Notes: generated from the letters alone by a model not told the origin. Numbered from the stretch's first letter, positions 53,638-62,558 are shown. The stretch is 64,000 nt of DNA from Glutamicibacter ardleyensis (GCF_014644555.1 NZ_BMKX01000007.1:62001-126000), one strand, 5' to 3'. Made by a program: numbers and translations.

Positions 53638-54695
53638 TTTCCGCTCTTCTCTCGTATCCCCTGCTCCAACAGTGCAAAATTCAGTTCTGCTCCCGGCAAC
53701 GGAGCAAAGTGGCGAGCCGTGCGCTGCGCCGAAGTCAGATCTCCCACCTGCTCACGCCACTGTGGGTTGCGGTCCTTATCGATCACCGCCGCGCGGATTC
53801 CTTCAGCGAAGTCAGGATCATCTAGGCGGTTGACGGCTGCCCTAAATTCTCGGCGCAGGTCTTCGCGCAGGTCATCTCCGGCACTAGATAACAGTTGATC
53901 AACGAGCCGAACCGAGCTCGGACAGGCAGCACGAAGCGCCTTGGCCGCAATTTGGCTCTGCGACTGATCGCTCGCATTTAGCGCCGCGAGAATCCCGGGG
54001 ATGCTCGGCTCGGCGAAGGCCTCTACCCACTGACCATCGAGCATGCCTGGTTCTGGCTCGGACTTATATCGAGCAATAACTTCCTCGACTTCTGCGGCCT
54101 CTAGCTCCGTCAAGAGCTGGGCCAAATTTTCTTGGGGTACATAGGTGTCGGCCAGACCTAGAGCTATCGTATCCGCAGCCTGAAATTTCAATCCCGTCAG
54201 CGCTGCAAGACGCCCTGCGGCCTTGTCACCCTGAGCAAGCAGGTGGGTACCTCCGACATCGGGGAAAAATCCGATTTCCACCTCAGGCATACCGCAACGA
54301 CTTGTTTCGGTCACGATGCGGTGACTACCGTGAGCCGACACTCCGATGCCCCCACCGAGCACAATCCCGTCCATCAGCGCCACGAATGGCTTGGGATACT
54401 CATCTATGAGCACGTTGAGCTGATATTCAATACGCCAGAACTCTTCGGTGGACCCGTCGCGGTTCAAAATATCGCGGTAAATGGCCACGATGTCTCCACC
54501 GGCACACAAGCCTCGTTCCCCTGCCCCGGTGATCGCTACATGGTGCACCTGCGGGTCTTCACGCCACGCAAGCAGGGCATGAAGCATCTCCCGGCACATC
54601 TGTGTGGTCAGTGCGTTAAGCGCGGCTGGCCGGTTCAGAGTAATGAGTCCCAAATGTCCCCGGCGTTCGGTCAGAATGTCGGTCAAAATACCCAC
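53634..54695 (-). CDS. 3-hydroxyisobutyryl-CoA hydrolase (enoyl-CoA hydratase family)
   Basis: Crotonase-fold enzyme of about 353 residues. LCAGGDIVAIYRD (oxyanion) and MPEVEIGFFPDVGGTHLL (catalytic Glu) are diagnostic of HIBYL-CoA hydrolase, the step before mmsB in valine catabolism. I favour a start at GTG 54695, or TTG 54686 which has better spacing to GAGGGG; the frame continues upstream but covers the promoter at 54728-54747. Operon with mmsB. Confidence 0.88.
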   Translation of the reverse strand: MGILTDILTERRGHLGLITLNRPAALNALTTQMCREMLHALLAWREDPQVHHVAITGAGERGLCAGGDIVAIYRDILNRDGSTEEFWRIEYQLNVLIDEYPKPFVALMDGIVLGGGIGVSAHGSHRIVTETSRCGMPEVEIGFFPDVGGTHLLAQGDKAAGRLAALTGLKFQAADTIALGLADTYVPQENLAQLLTELEAAEVEEVIARYKSEPEPGMLDGQWVEAFAEPSIPGILAALNASDQSQSQIAAKALRAACPSSVRLVDQLLSSAGDDLREDLRREFRAAVNRLDDPDFAEGIRAAVIDKDRNPQWREQVGDLTSAQRTARHFAPLPGAELNFALLEQGIREKSGK

Positions 54696-54727
54696 CCCTC
54701 GGTGATCGCTGTCACAGTTCAATCTCG

Positions 54728-54747
54728 AATATACTCGGACTTCCAAG
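54728..54747 (-). promoter_or_regulatory. Hydrolase-operon promoter/operator, shared 20-bp motif copy 2
   Basis: Minus strand CTTGGAAGTCCGAGTATATT, differing by one base from the copy before the MarR gene, with the same TATATT -10. Predicted transcription start about 54721, 26 bases before GTG 54695. Confidence 0.7.
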
Positions 54748-54791
54748 TAAATTGAAGTGGCGCATGACAGCAAACTTGATAGGTTGAACTA

Positions 54792-55592
54792 GTGAAGATT
54801 GCAACCTGGAATGTGAACTCCCTGCGGGCCCGGGCTGACCGCGTCGAAGACTGGCTGCGCCGATCCGACGTTGATGTCCTGGCAATTCAGGAAACGAAAT
54901 GTAAAGACGATAACTTCCCCTGGGAACTTTTCGAGAATAACGATTACGAGGTGGCGCATTTTGGCGTCAACCAGTGGAATGGCGTAGCCATTGCCTCCCG
55001 CGTTGGACTTGACGACGTGCAACGCACCTTTCCCAACCAGCCCGAGTTTGGTAAAGGTGGGAAAGATCCTATCCAGGAGCCGCGAGCCATTGCGGCCACT
55101 TGCGGCGGGGTCCGCGTTTGGAGCTTGTACGTACCCAACGGACGCGCTTTAGATGACGAACATATGGGCTATAAGCTCAACTGGCTCGAAGGCCTGAAGG
55201 AAAATTCCGCTCAGTGGCTCGACGCCGACCCGAAAGCTCAAATCGCGTTGCTCGGTGACTGGAATATTGCACCTAAGGATGAAGATGTCTGGGACATCCA
55301 ATTTTTCTTGGACAACCAGCTAACCCACGTCTCTGCCCCCGAGCGAGCAGCTTTCACTACTTTTGAAAATGCTGGTTTTTCAGATGTGGTGCGACCGTAT
55401 ACCGAAGGTGAATACACCTACTGGGATTACACGCAGCTGCGCTTCCCGAAGGGTGAGGGCATGCGTATCGACTTCGCACTGACCTCTCCCGCGCTGACTG
55501 AGCGCGTAGTGGGCGCAACTATCGACCGCGAAGAACGCAAGGGTAAGGGCGCCAGTGACCACGCACCAGTCATTGTGGAGTTGAACGACTAA
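54792..55592 (+). CDS. xth: Exodeoxyribonuclease III
   Basis: Cytoplasmic AP endonuclease/3' exonuclease (266 aa) of base-excision repair. All signature parts: N-terminal IATWNVNSLRAR, LAIQETKC (metal Glu), LYVPNG, LLGDWNIAP (catalytic Asp/Asn), MRIDFAL and the C-terminal SDHAPV. GTG start at 54792. The hypothetical gene follows after two bases, as one operon. Confidence 0.95.
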   Translation: MKIATWNVNSLRARADRVEDWLRRSDVDVLAIQETKCKDDNFPWELFENNDYEVAHFGVNQWNGVAIASRVGLDDVQRTFPNQPEFGKGGKDPIQEPRAIAATCGGVRVWSLYVPNGRALDDEHMGYKLNWLEGLKENSAQWLDADPKAQIALLGDWNIAPKDEDVWDIQFFLDNQLTHVSAPERAAFTTFENAGFSDVVRPYTEGEYTYWDYTQLRFPKGEGMRIDFALTSPALTERVVGATIDREERKGKGASDHAPVIVELND

Positions 55593-55594
55593 CA

Positions 55595-56449
55595 ATGACA
55601 AAAAAATTGATTGGGCCCCTCGAAGAACTTACAGCCGCCACCGCACATCTGCGCGTCTACGAGCCTTTGGATACCTTCGAAGATTGGGCCCAATCAATTA
55701 TTCTTCGCAACGGACAACGCAGTGCGAGTCATTGGGATAATTACGAAAATCAGAACCTCTGGGAGCGCACGTTACGAGACGTCTCAGACCCGTTCCCGCA
55801 TAACGAGATTGAGCATTTCCGTTCGCTAAAGGTTCTTGATTATGAGGGCAACGAGCACACTCGCTACTGCCCTGGACAGCTAAAGGCGCGTAGCCTTTTA
55901 GCAGCAGAACAAGCCGAGGAAGCGATCCGGTCCGAAGTCTTCGATCTTCTTGTACCGCCGGCGGCGCGCAGCGCCAATGCCGAGCGAGTGACTCCAGAGC
56001 AACTTGCAGCAGACCTGACGCATTTACATACCCGCACTTCAACGTGGGGAATCCCGCTGAGCTGGTTTGCGCTCTTCCGCGAAGATGATGAGTTCGAGCA
56101 GATCCATCAAGATGACCGCCTCATGACGGTGCGCCTCATCGTACCTTTTGAGCAGGCTGTAGAACGCCTTGCCTGGGCAGTCCAGACACTAGTGACCTAT
56201 GCTCCGCAGGCTCCGCTATTTGAAGAGCTAGGGGCTCTAGGAAGCTGGCTAGAATCCTTCGATAGGCGTTCCGTCATCGAGCTAGATTATGGATTACTTG
56301 CTGAAATTGTGTGGCCAGACGAGTCGGCCAATGATTTGATGCACGGAATCCAGGCCATCGAGGATGGTGACTTCTCCACTGCGGCAGCCGCTTACCGCCG
56401 GCTGACTAATCGCTGGCTAGGCCCTCGTCACTTGGGACGGGCTAACTAA
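55595..56449 (+). CDS. Conserved actinobacterial hypothetical protein
   Basis: Cytoplasmic protein of 284 residues without recognised domain. It has helical, Trp/Glu-rich sequence (ILRNGQRSASHWDNYENQNLWERTLRDVSDPFP) and no membrane or signal segments. Translationally coupled to xth by position. Function unknown. Confidence 0.75.
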   Translation: MTKKLIGPLEELTAATAHLRVYEPLDTFEDWAQSIILRNGQRSASHWDNYENQNLWERTLRDVSDPFPHNEIEHFRSLKVLDYEGNEHTRYCPGQLKARSLLAAEQAEEAIRSEVFDLLVPPAARSANAERVTPEQLAADLTHLHTRTSTWGIPLSWFALFREDDEFEQIHQDDRLMTVRLIVPFEQAVERLAWAVQTLVTYAPQAPLFEELGALGSWLESFDRRSVIELDYGLLAEIVWPDESANDLMHGIQAIEDGDFSTAAAAYRRLTNRWLGPRHLGRAN

Positions 56450-56507
56450 AAGCTCGATACCCAACACCGCAACACCAACCATGGCGGGTAGAGAAGATCT
56501 TTAAAGT

Positions 56508-56537
56508 AAAAAGCTCCGGAAAACCGGAGCTTTTTTT
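56508..56537. terminator. Bidirectional terminator between hypothetical gene and tRNAs
   Basis: AAAAAGCTCCGG (56508-56519) and CCGGAGCTTTTT (56524-56535), loop AAAA, T-runs on both strands. It ends the + strand operon and the tRNA transcript. Confidence 0.92.
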
Positions 56538-56539
56538 GT

Positions 56540-56616
56540 TGGCGACCCTGACGGGACTTGAACCCGCGACCTCCGCCGTGACAGGGCGGCGCGCTAACCA
56601 ACTGCGCTACAGGGCC
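56540..56616 (-). tRNA. tRNA-Asp (GTC)
   Basis: 77 bases with encoded CCA. Acceptor GGCCCTG pairs with CAGGGTC; the anticodon loop reads CTGTCAC with anticodon GTC; the T-arm has GGTTCAAGTCC. A TAGC-GCAGTTGG D-arm is normal. Confidence 0.97.
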
Positions 56617-56650
56617 TTGCTTTCGCAAGCCAATGAATTTCTTCATCTGA

Positions 56651-56668
56651 CAACCAACAAGTTGGTTG
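56651..56668. repeat. Hairpin in the tRNA spacer
   Basis: CAACCAAC AA GTTGGTTG, perfect 8-bp arms between the two tRNA genes; probably an RNA processing feature. Confidence 0.5.
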
Positions 56669-56672
56669 TTTG

Positions 56673-56745
56673 TACCCCCAACGGGATTCGAACCCGTGCC
56701 GCTGCCGTGAAAGGGCAGTGTCCTAGGCCGCTAGACGATGGGGGC
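56673..56745 (-). tRNA. tRNA-Glu (TTC)
   Basis: 73 bases, CCA not encoded. The anticodon arm CTGCC-CTTTCAC-GGCAG carries anticodon TTC; T-arm has GGTTCGAATCC. A G1-U72 pair closes the acceptor. It is transcribed ahead of tRNA-Asp from one promoter. Confidence 0.96.
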
Positions 56746-56790
56746 CTATATCTGCTTCGGTTTCTTGCGTCTCCGTAGCGGACTTCAACA

Positions 56791-56819
56791 ACTATACGTG
56801 GCCTTTTTACCTTTTGCAA
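56791..56819 (-). promoter_or_regulatory. Promoter of the tRNA-Glu-Asp operon
   Basis: Minus strand TTGCAA (56819-56814) and TATAGT (56796-56791) with an optimal 17-bp spacer, 46 bases before tRNA-Glu. Confidence 0.75.
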
Positions 56820-56879
56820 AATCGGCCTTTGCGGCAATTTTTTCAAGCTCAAAGCGACGCTGAACAGTAGGGTTGAAAT

Positions 56880-57251
56880 ATGAATTTGGAGATGAGTGAC
56901 GACGAGTTTGACGACCTAGTCCAGTCGGCTGTCGACAGCATTCCGCAGAGCGCTATCGACATGATGGACAACGTCATTTTCTTTATCGAAGACGAATACG
57001 AGCCACTCCCTGGAGAACCAAAAAACACCGAGATTCTGGGCTTATACGAGGGTGTTGCACTCACTGAACGTGATCTCGGTTGGGCATCAGGCGCCCTGCC
57101 AGACCGGATTACAATTTTCAAAAACCCGACTCTAAGAGCCTGCGAAACACGAGAAGATGTCATCCGTGAAGTGCGCGTTACAGTCATGCATGAGGTGGCG
57201 CACCACTTCGGAATCGACGACGATAAATTGCACGATTTGGGCTGGGGATAG
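56880..57251 (+). CDS. Zincin-type metallopeptidase family protein
   Basis: Cytoplasmic protein of 123 residues of the Zincin_1 family (PF06262). The motif VMHEVAHHFGIDDDKLHDLG holds the HExxH zinc site and third ligand region. N-terminal acidic helix. Peptidase activity is assumed from the motif only. ATG 56880. Confidence 0.88.
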   Translation: MNLEMSDDEFDDLVQSAVDSIPQSAIDMMDNVIFFIEDEYEPLPGEPKNTEILGLYEGVALTERDLGWASGALPDRITIFKNPTLRACETREDVIREVRVTVMHEVAHHFGIDDDKLHDLGWG

Positions 57252-58026
57252 CAAAATTTCGTAAAAACTTATATTGAGATGTGCGTCACGAATTTTGCTC
57301 AAAATGGTGCAAAACTTGTCTTGCCAGCGCTTCTCATATTGTTGACCTCGGCGCCGCGGGTGGGAAAACCGACCTCTGTCGGTGTTTCAGGGCCGGCATG
57401 CCGATATTTTATTTATCTGCGACTGAAGCGAATCGCACCATGGATGCGCTGCATGCACATGCTTAGTCCGCGACGGGCAAAGCTTCGCCCTGACGAAGCC
57501 GACTTCCCGCTCAGTGATCATTACTTTCTGGTTCCATCACCTTTAGCCGTTGGGCGCGCTGAGCATCATGGCCAAACACGCTCAATTGGCACTTTCCTAA
57601 GCCAAGAACGTTTTAGCCTGCCTATACCTACATAAGGACGCAATAACAGCGCATTTCAGCCCTCATCTTGCTTAGTCGCGCGACAAAGTAACGAACGTGG
57701 ACCCAGTTCCAACATTTTTGCGTTGCCGCACAGTCAAGATAACGAATCAAACGTGATCAAGCTTGGCACTTATAGGACTTTTACTTCCCGCCAAAAACCC
57801 TAAAACCATACCTTATTAAGCCACCTTCGTCCATATCACTCCGTAATTAGGGGCAGAAATCCCATCGATGTAATTCTTGTGACTGGTGTGACTAGTGTTG
57901 CCAAGCACCTCTTTTTTGGCCTAGTGTGCTATTTGGGACCTTGACCAAATTGCAACATTTCGATCTCGAAAAATTACGATTGGTCCTTTTCCCAACTGTC
58001 ATCACCTGAATCTAGTGAGGAACGAT
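57252..58026. other. 775-bp gene-free region upstream of the NlpC/P60 gene
   Basis: No gene is supported. AT content is above its surroundings. A dyad GCAAAATT-CGT/ACG-AATTTTGC (57251-57299) sits after the zincin stop, and TTTCGA TC TCGAAA (57958-57971) lies just before the endopeptidase. TTGACC (57941-57946) may be a -35. GACCAA/TTGGTC arms (57943 and 57980 regions) could fold the leader. A long regulated leader for the wall hydrolase is possible. Confidence 0.4.
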
Positions 58027-59769
58027 ATGGCGAACCGCCACTCGCTCGGCGTTGCCGCGTGCACCCTGGCCCTAGCAGTCTCATGTCTTGCTGGCGCCGT
58101 CCCGGCATCTGCCGCACCGTCGGCGAAGTTTCCCACGGCTATTTCGGTCGCCGCTGCACCGTCAAACACCTCTTTGCCCTCAGCGGCAGAGGTAGCGGCT
58201 GCCAAGTCGGACAAGAACGCCACTAACAACATGATTGCCCGCCTCGAAGCATCGCTTGTCTCAAGCCGTGCTGATCTACAGCGTGTTGAGACCGCCGCTC
58301 TAGAAGCACAGGAATCGTTGCTGACTGCCGGGCAGGAACGCGATTTGCGTTCAGCCGAGGCTGACAAAGCAGTTGAGCAGGTCAAATATGCGAAGCAGTA
58401 CCTAGCCCAGAGTCGCAATGACCTTGGCGCTATCGCTTCGGATATGTACCGCAACGGTGCCAGCAACTCCAGCATTGGCATCCTGCTACAGGATGATGAA
58501 TCAAACGACATCTTCTACAAGGCCGCCACCATGAGCGCCTTGAGCGAGAATCGCTCCCAGACGGTCAACACGGCCTCTGAAGCCGAAGCCCTCGTCACTG
58601 CTTGGGAAGAGTACGCAGACACCGCTCAGAAGGCCGCTAAGGCTGCTGCAGCGAACTATGACGAGGCTGCGACTACCGCTACCTCCACTCTGAACACCTA
58701 CGAATCGTCGATCACTCCTCAGAAGGAACTTCGCGACGAACTTATTGGTCATCTTTCGGTCCTCAAGGAAAAAGAAGAAGCAGTAGTTCGTAAGCAGATC
58801 GCCGAGCAAGAAGAAAAAGCTCAGGAAGCGGCCCTGAAGGAAGTCATCGAGACTCCGCAGGCCGATGAGCCGGTCTCGAAAGATGACTTGGCCACTGCGC
58901 AACCACTTGCTGTAGAAACTCCCCAGGAATTCGAAGCTCTTGATTCCGAAGATGGCGACAACTCAAAGCTAAGAACTTTAACTCCAAAGGTGATCGAGCT
59001 CGAGAAGAACGAGCCGAAGGAAACTGAGAAGCCAAAGGAAACCGAGGCTCCAAAGGAAACTGAAAAGCCTAAGGAAACCCAGGCCCCAAAGGAAACCCAG
59101 AAGCCAAAGGAAACCGAGAAGCCGAAGGAAACTCAGGCTCCAAAGGAAACCGAAAAGCCAAAGGAAACCCAGGCTCCAAAGGAAACTCAGAAGCCAAAGG
59201 CTAAACCCAAGCCTAAGGAAACCGAGAAGCCAAAGGTCATGCCACAGGCTCCTGAAAAGCCAAAGGTTATCGAAGCTCCGAAGCCAGAACCTAAGAAGGT
59301 TCAGCCAAAGGCCCCCGAAAAGCCCAAGGTGACTCCGAAGCCAAAGCCTGAACCTGAGGTGAAGAAAGAAGAGCCTAAGCAGGAGACCAATAACAGCAAC
59401 TATTCTGCTGCGATCTCTTGGGCCTTGAAAACCGCTGCTGATCCGAGCAAGGGTTACGTCTACGGCGCCAACGGACCAAATGTTTTTGACTGCTCCAGCT
59501 TCTCCAAGAAGGCGTTCGCCCAATCTGGCATCAACCTTCCACGTAGTTCCAGCCAGCAGTACGCGAGTGCTCCTCAGTATGTCTCGCTGAACGAGCTACG
59601 CCCGGGTGACTTGGTGTTCTCGTCCTCTAATGGTGGCGCTTCGTTCTACCACGTGGCTATCTACATCGGTAACGGCCAAGTAGTTCACGCTCGTAACCCA
59701 GGTGCCGGTATCTCGACGACCCCACTGAGCTGGGTCAACAACCTACATTCGAAGGCAGCACGCTACTAA
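58027..59769 (+). CDS. NlpC/P60 endopeptidase with coiled coil and PKET repeats
   Basis: Secreted peptidoglycan hydrolase of 580 residues. Signal peptide ending about residue 34 (ALAVSCLAGAVPASAAPS), long coiled coil (about 45-270), a PKETEK/PKETQA repeat region (about 325-400) and Pro/Lys spacer, then the NlpC/P60 domain (about 460-580). The catalytic triad is Cys489 in FDCSSFS, His542 in FYHVAIYIG and His554 in VVHARN. RipA-like enzymes of this layout cut peptide stems at division. ATG 58027 follows GAGGA. It ends at a strong terminator. Confidence 0.93.
   Translation: MANRHSLGVAACTLALAVSCLAGAVPASAAPSAKFPTAISVAAAPSNTSLPSAAEVAAAKSDKNATNNMIARLEASLVSSRADLQRVETAALEAQESLLTAGQERDLRSAEADKAVEQVKYAKQYLAQSRNDLGAIASDMYRNGASNSSIGILLQDDESNDIFYKAATMSALSENRSQTVNTASEAEALVTAWEEYADTAQKAAKAAAANYDEAATTATSTLNTYESSITPQKELRDELIGHLSVLKEKEEAVVRKQIAEQEEKAQEAALKEVIETPQADEPVSKDDLATAQPLAVETPQEFEALDSEDGDNSKLRTLTPKVIELEKNEPKETEKPKETEAPKETEKPKETQAPKETQKPKETEKPKETQAPKETEKPKETQAPKETQKPKAKPKPKETEKPKVMPQAPEKPKVIEAPKPEPKKVQPKAPEKPKVTPKPKPEPEVKKEEPKQETNNSNYSAAISWALKTAADPSKGYVYGANGPNVFDCSSFSKKAFAQSGINLPRSSSQQYASAPQYVSLNELRPGDLVFSSSNGGASFYHVAIYIGNGQVVHARNPGAGISTTPLSWVNNLHSKAARY
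59014..59235 (+). repeat. Tandem PKET-repeat coding tract
   Basis: Eleven PKET units (CCNAAGGAAAC cores), alternating with EK, EA, QK or QA, in one reading frame of the endopeptidase. Such in-frame repeats can vary in number between strains. Confidence 0.85.
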
Positions 59770-59785
59770 GCCCGCTCACCTCCGA

Positions 59786-59825
59786 AAAAATGCTTCCGTA
59801 GTCTGCTGACTGCGGAAGCATTTTT
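59786..59825 (+). terminator. Terminator after NlpC/P60 gene
   Basis: AAAAATGCTTCCGTAGTC (59786-59803) pairs with 59808-59825 (18 bp, one G-U) around loop TGCT; the right arm ends in five T. Confidence 0.92.
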
Positions 59826-59877
59826 CTTGTCCGTTGCTAGTTAACTAGCCAACGAGCTATTGATCCATGGCAAGAAG

Positions 59878-59909
59878 TTGGCCCGGAAAGATTTCTCTTT
59901 CCGGGCCAA
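59878..59909. terminator. Terminator on the usp side
   Basis: TTGGCCCGGAAAGA (59878-59891) and TCTTTCCGGGCCAA (59896-59909), perfect 14-bp stem with loop TTTC, 9 bases beyond the usp stop. Confidence 0.8.
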
Positions 59910-59917
59910 CAAGGTTT

Positions 59918-60886
59918 TTATTCGGCGTTAGTGTCGAAATTCTTTCGGTCAGCCAAACGAGGGTCATCACTGTCTGGTACCACCATGACCGGCCCCTTCG
60001 AATGGTGCAATACTCCCTGGCTGGTAGAGCCAAGCAACATACCGGCGAAGCCACCTCGACCACGCGAGCCCGTTACGGTAAGTACCGCATGCTCAGATTC
60101 GCGGATCAATACCTCCACCGGAGGTCCTGAAATCACATCAGTTTCCACTTCAACATTCGGATAGTGCGACTTAATCCAACGCTCGCCCACGTCCATTTGG
60201 TAGCGGACATCTTCAAGTACCGCTTCTTGATCAACGGTGGCTGGCATCCAGGCCAACGCCGCGGAGACCGGAGAAACAGCGCAAACCACACGAAGTTTGA
60301 GGTTTCGTGCTTGCGCCGCATCGGCTGCGGCTAGTACGGCAGACCTGGCTCGTTCCGATCCGTCAACACCAACAACAATGGTCTGGCGTTCCGGAGCGTC
60401 TTCCTGAGCCTGTTCCTGCTCTTTAGCCATAGACAACGGCACAACAACCGTTGGGCATTTGGCGTGCGCTGGCAATGCGGACGAAACCGACCCCAATAGC
60501 CGGCCCACGAAACCGCCACGGCCACGCGTTCCAACTACTACCAGTTCGGCATCTGCACTGAGGTCCAGCAGAACACCGGACGGGTCTCCAGACTCAATGT
60601 AGGTGCGGATCGTAGCTTCGCTACCTTCAAGTTCTGCGCGTGCCTGACGCACGATGTCCTCGGCGCCTCCACGGATTAAATCATCATCCAAAGTTGAATA
60701 ACCTGCGTCCATGGACGAGGCAGCAAAAACTGGAATTGTGTAGGCGGATACGATATTTAACACGCTGCCCCGGCGAACCGCTTCGCGTTCGGCCCACCGC
60801 AAAGCGCACTTGCTTTGCTGGGACCCGTCGGCACCGACGACAATACCTTCGATTTTTTCAGTTCCGACTGGTGCTTCGTCACTCAT
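59918..60886 (-). CDS. Universal stress protein, tandem UspA domains
   Basis: Cytoplasmic protein of 322 residues with two Usp domains (about 12-150 and 165-310). Both have the ATP-binding pattern: VVGTRGRGGFVGRLLGSVS and VTGSRGRGGFAGMLLGSTS. Tandem Usp proteins are linked to hypoxia or dormancy in actinobacteria. GAGGAG precedes the ATG at 60886. Confidence 0.93.
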   Translation of the reverse strand: MSDEAPVGTEKIEGIVVGADGSQQSKCALRWAEREAVRRGSVLNIVSAYTIPVFAASSMDAGYSTLDDDLIRGGAEDIVRQARAELEGSEATIRTYIESGDPSGVLLDLSADAELVVVGTRGRGGFVGRLLGSVSSALPAHAKCPTVVVPLSMAKEQEQAQEDAPERQTIVVGVDGSERARSAVLAAADAAQARNLKLRVVCAVSPVSAALAWMPATVDQEAVLEDVRYQMDVGERWIKSHYPNVEVETDVISGPPVEVLIRESEHAVLTVTGSRGRGGFAGMLLGSTSQGVLHHSKGPVMVVPDSDDPRLADRKNFDTNAE

Positions 60887-60960
60887 CAGACTCGCTCCTC
60901 ATTGACCTGTGATGGCATTGGGTGTGACCCCTCTTACAACCAATGTACTTCCAATCTTGT

Positions 60961-60973
60961 CTCACAGTGTGAG
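60961..60973. promoter_or_regulatory. 13-bp palindrome in the usp/NCS2 intergenic region
   Basis: CTCACA G TGTGAG, perfect arms. It sits between the divergent universal stress and purine permease genes, 75 bp from the former; regulator unknown. A related CACAGTGTGAG string occurs in the MerR dyad at 13148-13158. Confidence 0.4.
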
Positions 60974-61056
60974 TTGGGTCTAATGATTTCACGCTAAGCC
61001 TACTCAGCTGTGAGATCAGTATGATTCCATGCCCAAAACGTCATAGAATTTTTACC

Positions 61057-62505
61057 ATGCCCTCCCCCACCAAAACTGTGACCGAGACATCCTTCCCGGC
61101 GCGCGTTGATCGATATTTCAAAATTTCGGAACGCCGCTCAACTTTTGCTACCGAAGTTCGAGGCGGCATCGCCACCTTCTTCGCGATGAGCTACATTGTT
61201 GTACTCAACCCGCTGGTGCTCTCCGGCGTCGACTCTTCCGGTGGTGAACTCGGGATCCAACGCGTAGCCGCGGTGACCGCCTTCGTTGCTGGCATCCTGA
61301 CCATCCTGATGGGCATCTGGGCCAGGCACCCATTCGCCATGGCTACCGGACTGGGCGTCAACGCCTTCGTAGCGATCACGGTGACAACAAATCCGGAACT
61401 TACCTGGGCAGATGTCATGGGCCTGGTGGTAGTTGCCGGTATCGTCATGTTCTTGCTGGTCCTCACCGGCTTTAGAACGGCAGTATTCCGCGCCGTTCCT
61501 GCGGGACTAAAGACCGCCATCGTGGTCGGCATCGGTATGTTTATCGCACTCATCGGTCTGGTCAATGCGGGCTTCGTTCAGCGCATCCCAGATGCCGCAA
61601 ACACCACCGTACCGGTGGGTCTAGGCTTTGATGGCAAGCTCATGGGCTGGCCAATCGTTGTCTTCGTCGTTGGTTTGCTGTTGACCATGGCGCTGGTAGT
61701 TCGCAAGGTTAAAGGTGCCATCCTCATCGGGATTGTTGCCGCCGCAGCACTAGCGAATATTTTCGAAGCGGTCTTCAACGTTGGCGACCAGGAGACGAAC
61801 AGCTGGTCACTGGTTGTTCCTTCGCTTCCAAGCTGGACCCTGCCAGATCTGAGTCTCATCGGTCAGGTCCATCTCTTTGGTGCCTTCGACAAGTTGGGCG
61901 TCACCGCGGCGTCACTACTTGCCTTCGTGATCCTACTATCGATTTTCTTCGACGCCATGGGCACCATGGTGGGTCTAGCTTCCGAGGCCGGCGTAATGGA
62001 CAAGGACGGCAACATCCCGAACGTCGACAAGGTTCTGCTTGTTGACGCCGCAGGCGCCATCGTCGGTGGTGGTACCTCGAGTTCTTCGGCGCAGATCTTC
62101 GTGGAGTCCGGCGCCGGTATCGGCGAAGGCGCACGTACCGGTCTAGCCTCCGTGGTGACCGGTCTGCTACTTATCGTGGCGATGTTCCTGACCCCGTTGA
62201 TCCACCTTGTTCCTTTTGAAGCGGTCGCACCGGCGCTGGTAGTCGTAGGCTTCATGATGGTTTCGCAGGTCTCCAAGATTGACTGGAGCGACTGGGGTAT
62301 TGCACTTCCAGCGTTTCTCACCTTCATCCTGATGCCATTCACCTTCTCTATTGCCAACGGCATTGGAGCGGGCTTCATCTCGTACGTCTTCATCCGCACA
62401 GCGCAGGGACGTGCGAAGGAGATCCACCCATTGATGTGGGCTGTCGCGGCAGCCTTCGTGCTCTTCTTTGGTATCGGACTGATCGAGAATGCCATCGGCA
62501 TGTAA
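61057..62505 (+). CDS. NCS2 purine permease (guanine/hypoxanthine type)
   Basis: Membrane transporter of about 482 residues, about twelve to fourteen hydrophobic segments. The AzgA/PbuG branch features are visible: TFFAMSYIVVLNP, ATGLGVNAFVAI, FDAMGTMVGLASEAG and GTSSSSAQIFVESGAGI. It imports purine bases by proton symport (family). ATG 61057 is preferred, giving the usual N-terminus; no ribosome-binding site is visible. TAGAAT (61044-61049) may be the -10 of a nearly leaderless mRNA. Confidence 0.92.
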   Translation: MPSPTKTVTETSFPARVDRYFKISERRSTFATEVRGGIATFFAMSYIVVLNPLVLSGVDSSGGELGIQRVAAVTAFVAGILTILMGIWARHPFAMATGLGVNAFVAITVTTNPELTWADVMGLVVVAGIVMFLLVLTGFRTAVFRAVPAGLKTAIVVGIGMFIALIGLVNAGFVQRIPDAANTTVPVGLGFDGKLMGWPIVVFVVGLLLTMALVVRKVKGAILIGIVAAAALANIFEAVFNVGDQETNSWSLVVPSLPSWTLPDLSLIGQVHLFGAFDKLGVTAASLLAFVILLSIFFDAMGTMVGLASEAGVMDKDGNIPNVDKVLLVDAAGAIVGGGTSSSSAQIFVESGAGIGEGARTGLASVVTGLLLIVAMFLTPLIHLVPFEAVAPALVVVGFMMVSQVSKIDWSDWGIALPAFLTFILMPFTFSIANGIGAGFISYVFIRTAQGRAKEIHPLMWAVAAAFVLFFGIGLIENAIGM

Positions 62506-62520
62506 GTAAAAGTACGACTC

Positions 62521-62558
62521 ATCGGCTCGGCTCGTTTCCACGAGCCGAGCCGATTTTT
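62521..62558 (+). terminator. Terminator after NCS2 permease
   Basis: ATCGGCTCGGCTCG (62521-62534) pairs perfectly with 62541-62554 around a 6-base loop, followed by TTTT. Confidence 0.93.

Noticed and set aside
56446-56646. Minus-strand frame across the tRNA-Asp gene
   Set aside because: It coincides with a tRNA and a terminator; not coding.
57279-57635. 118-codon frame in the gap before the NlpC/P60 gene
   Set aside because: No ribosome-binding site, no recognisable domain and unusual composition; not supported as a gene.
57252-58026. c-di-AMP (ydaO-type) riboswitch upstream of NlpC/P60
   Set aside because: Expected from gene type in actinobacteria, but the conserved ydaO core could not be found by eye.
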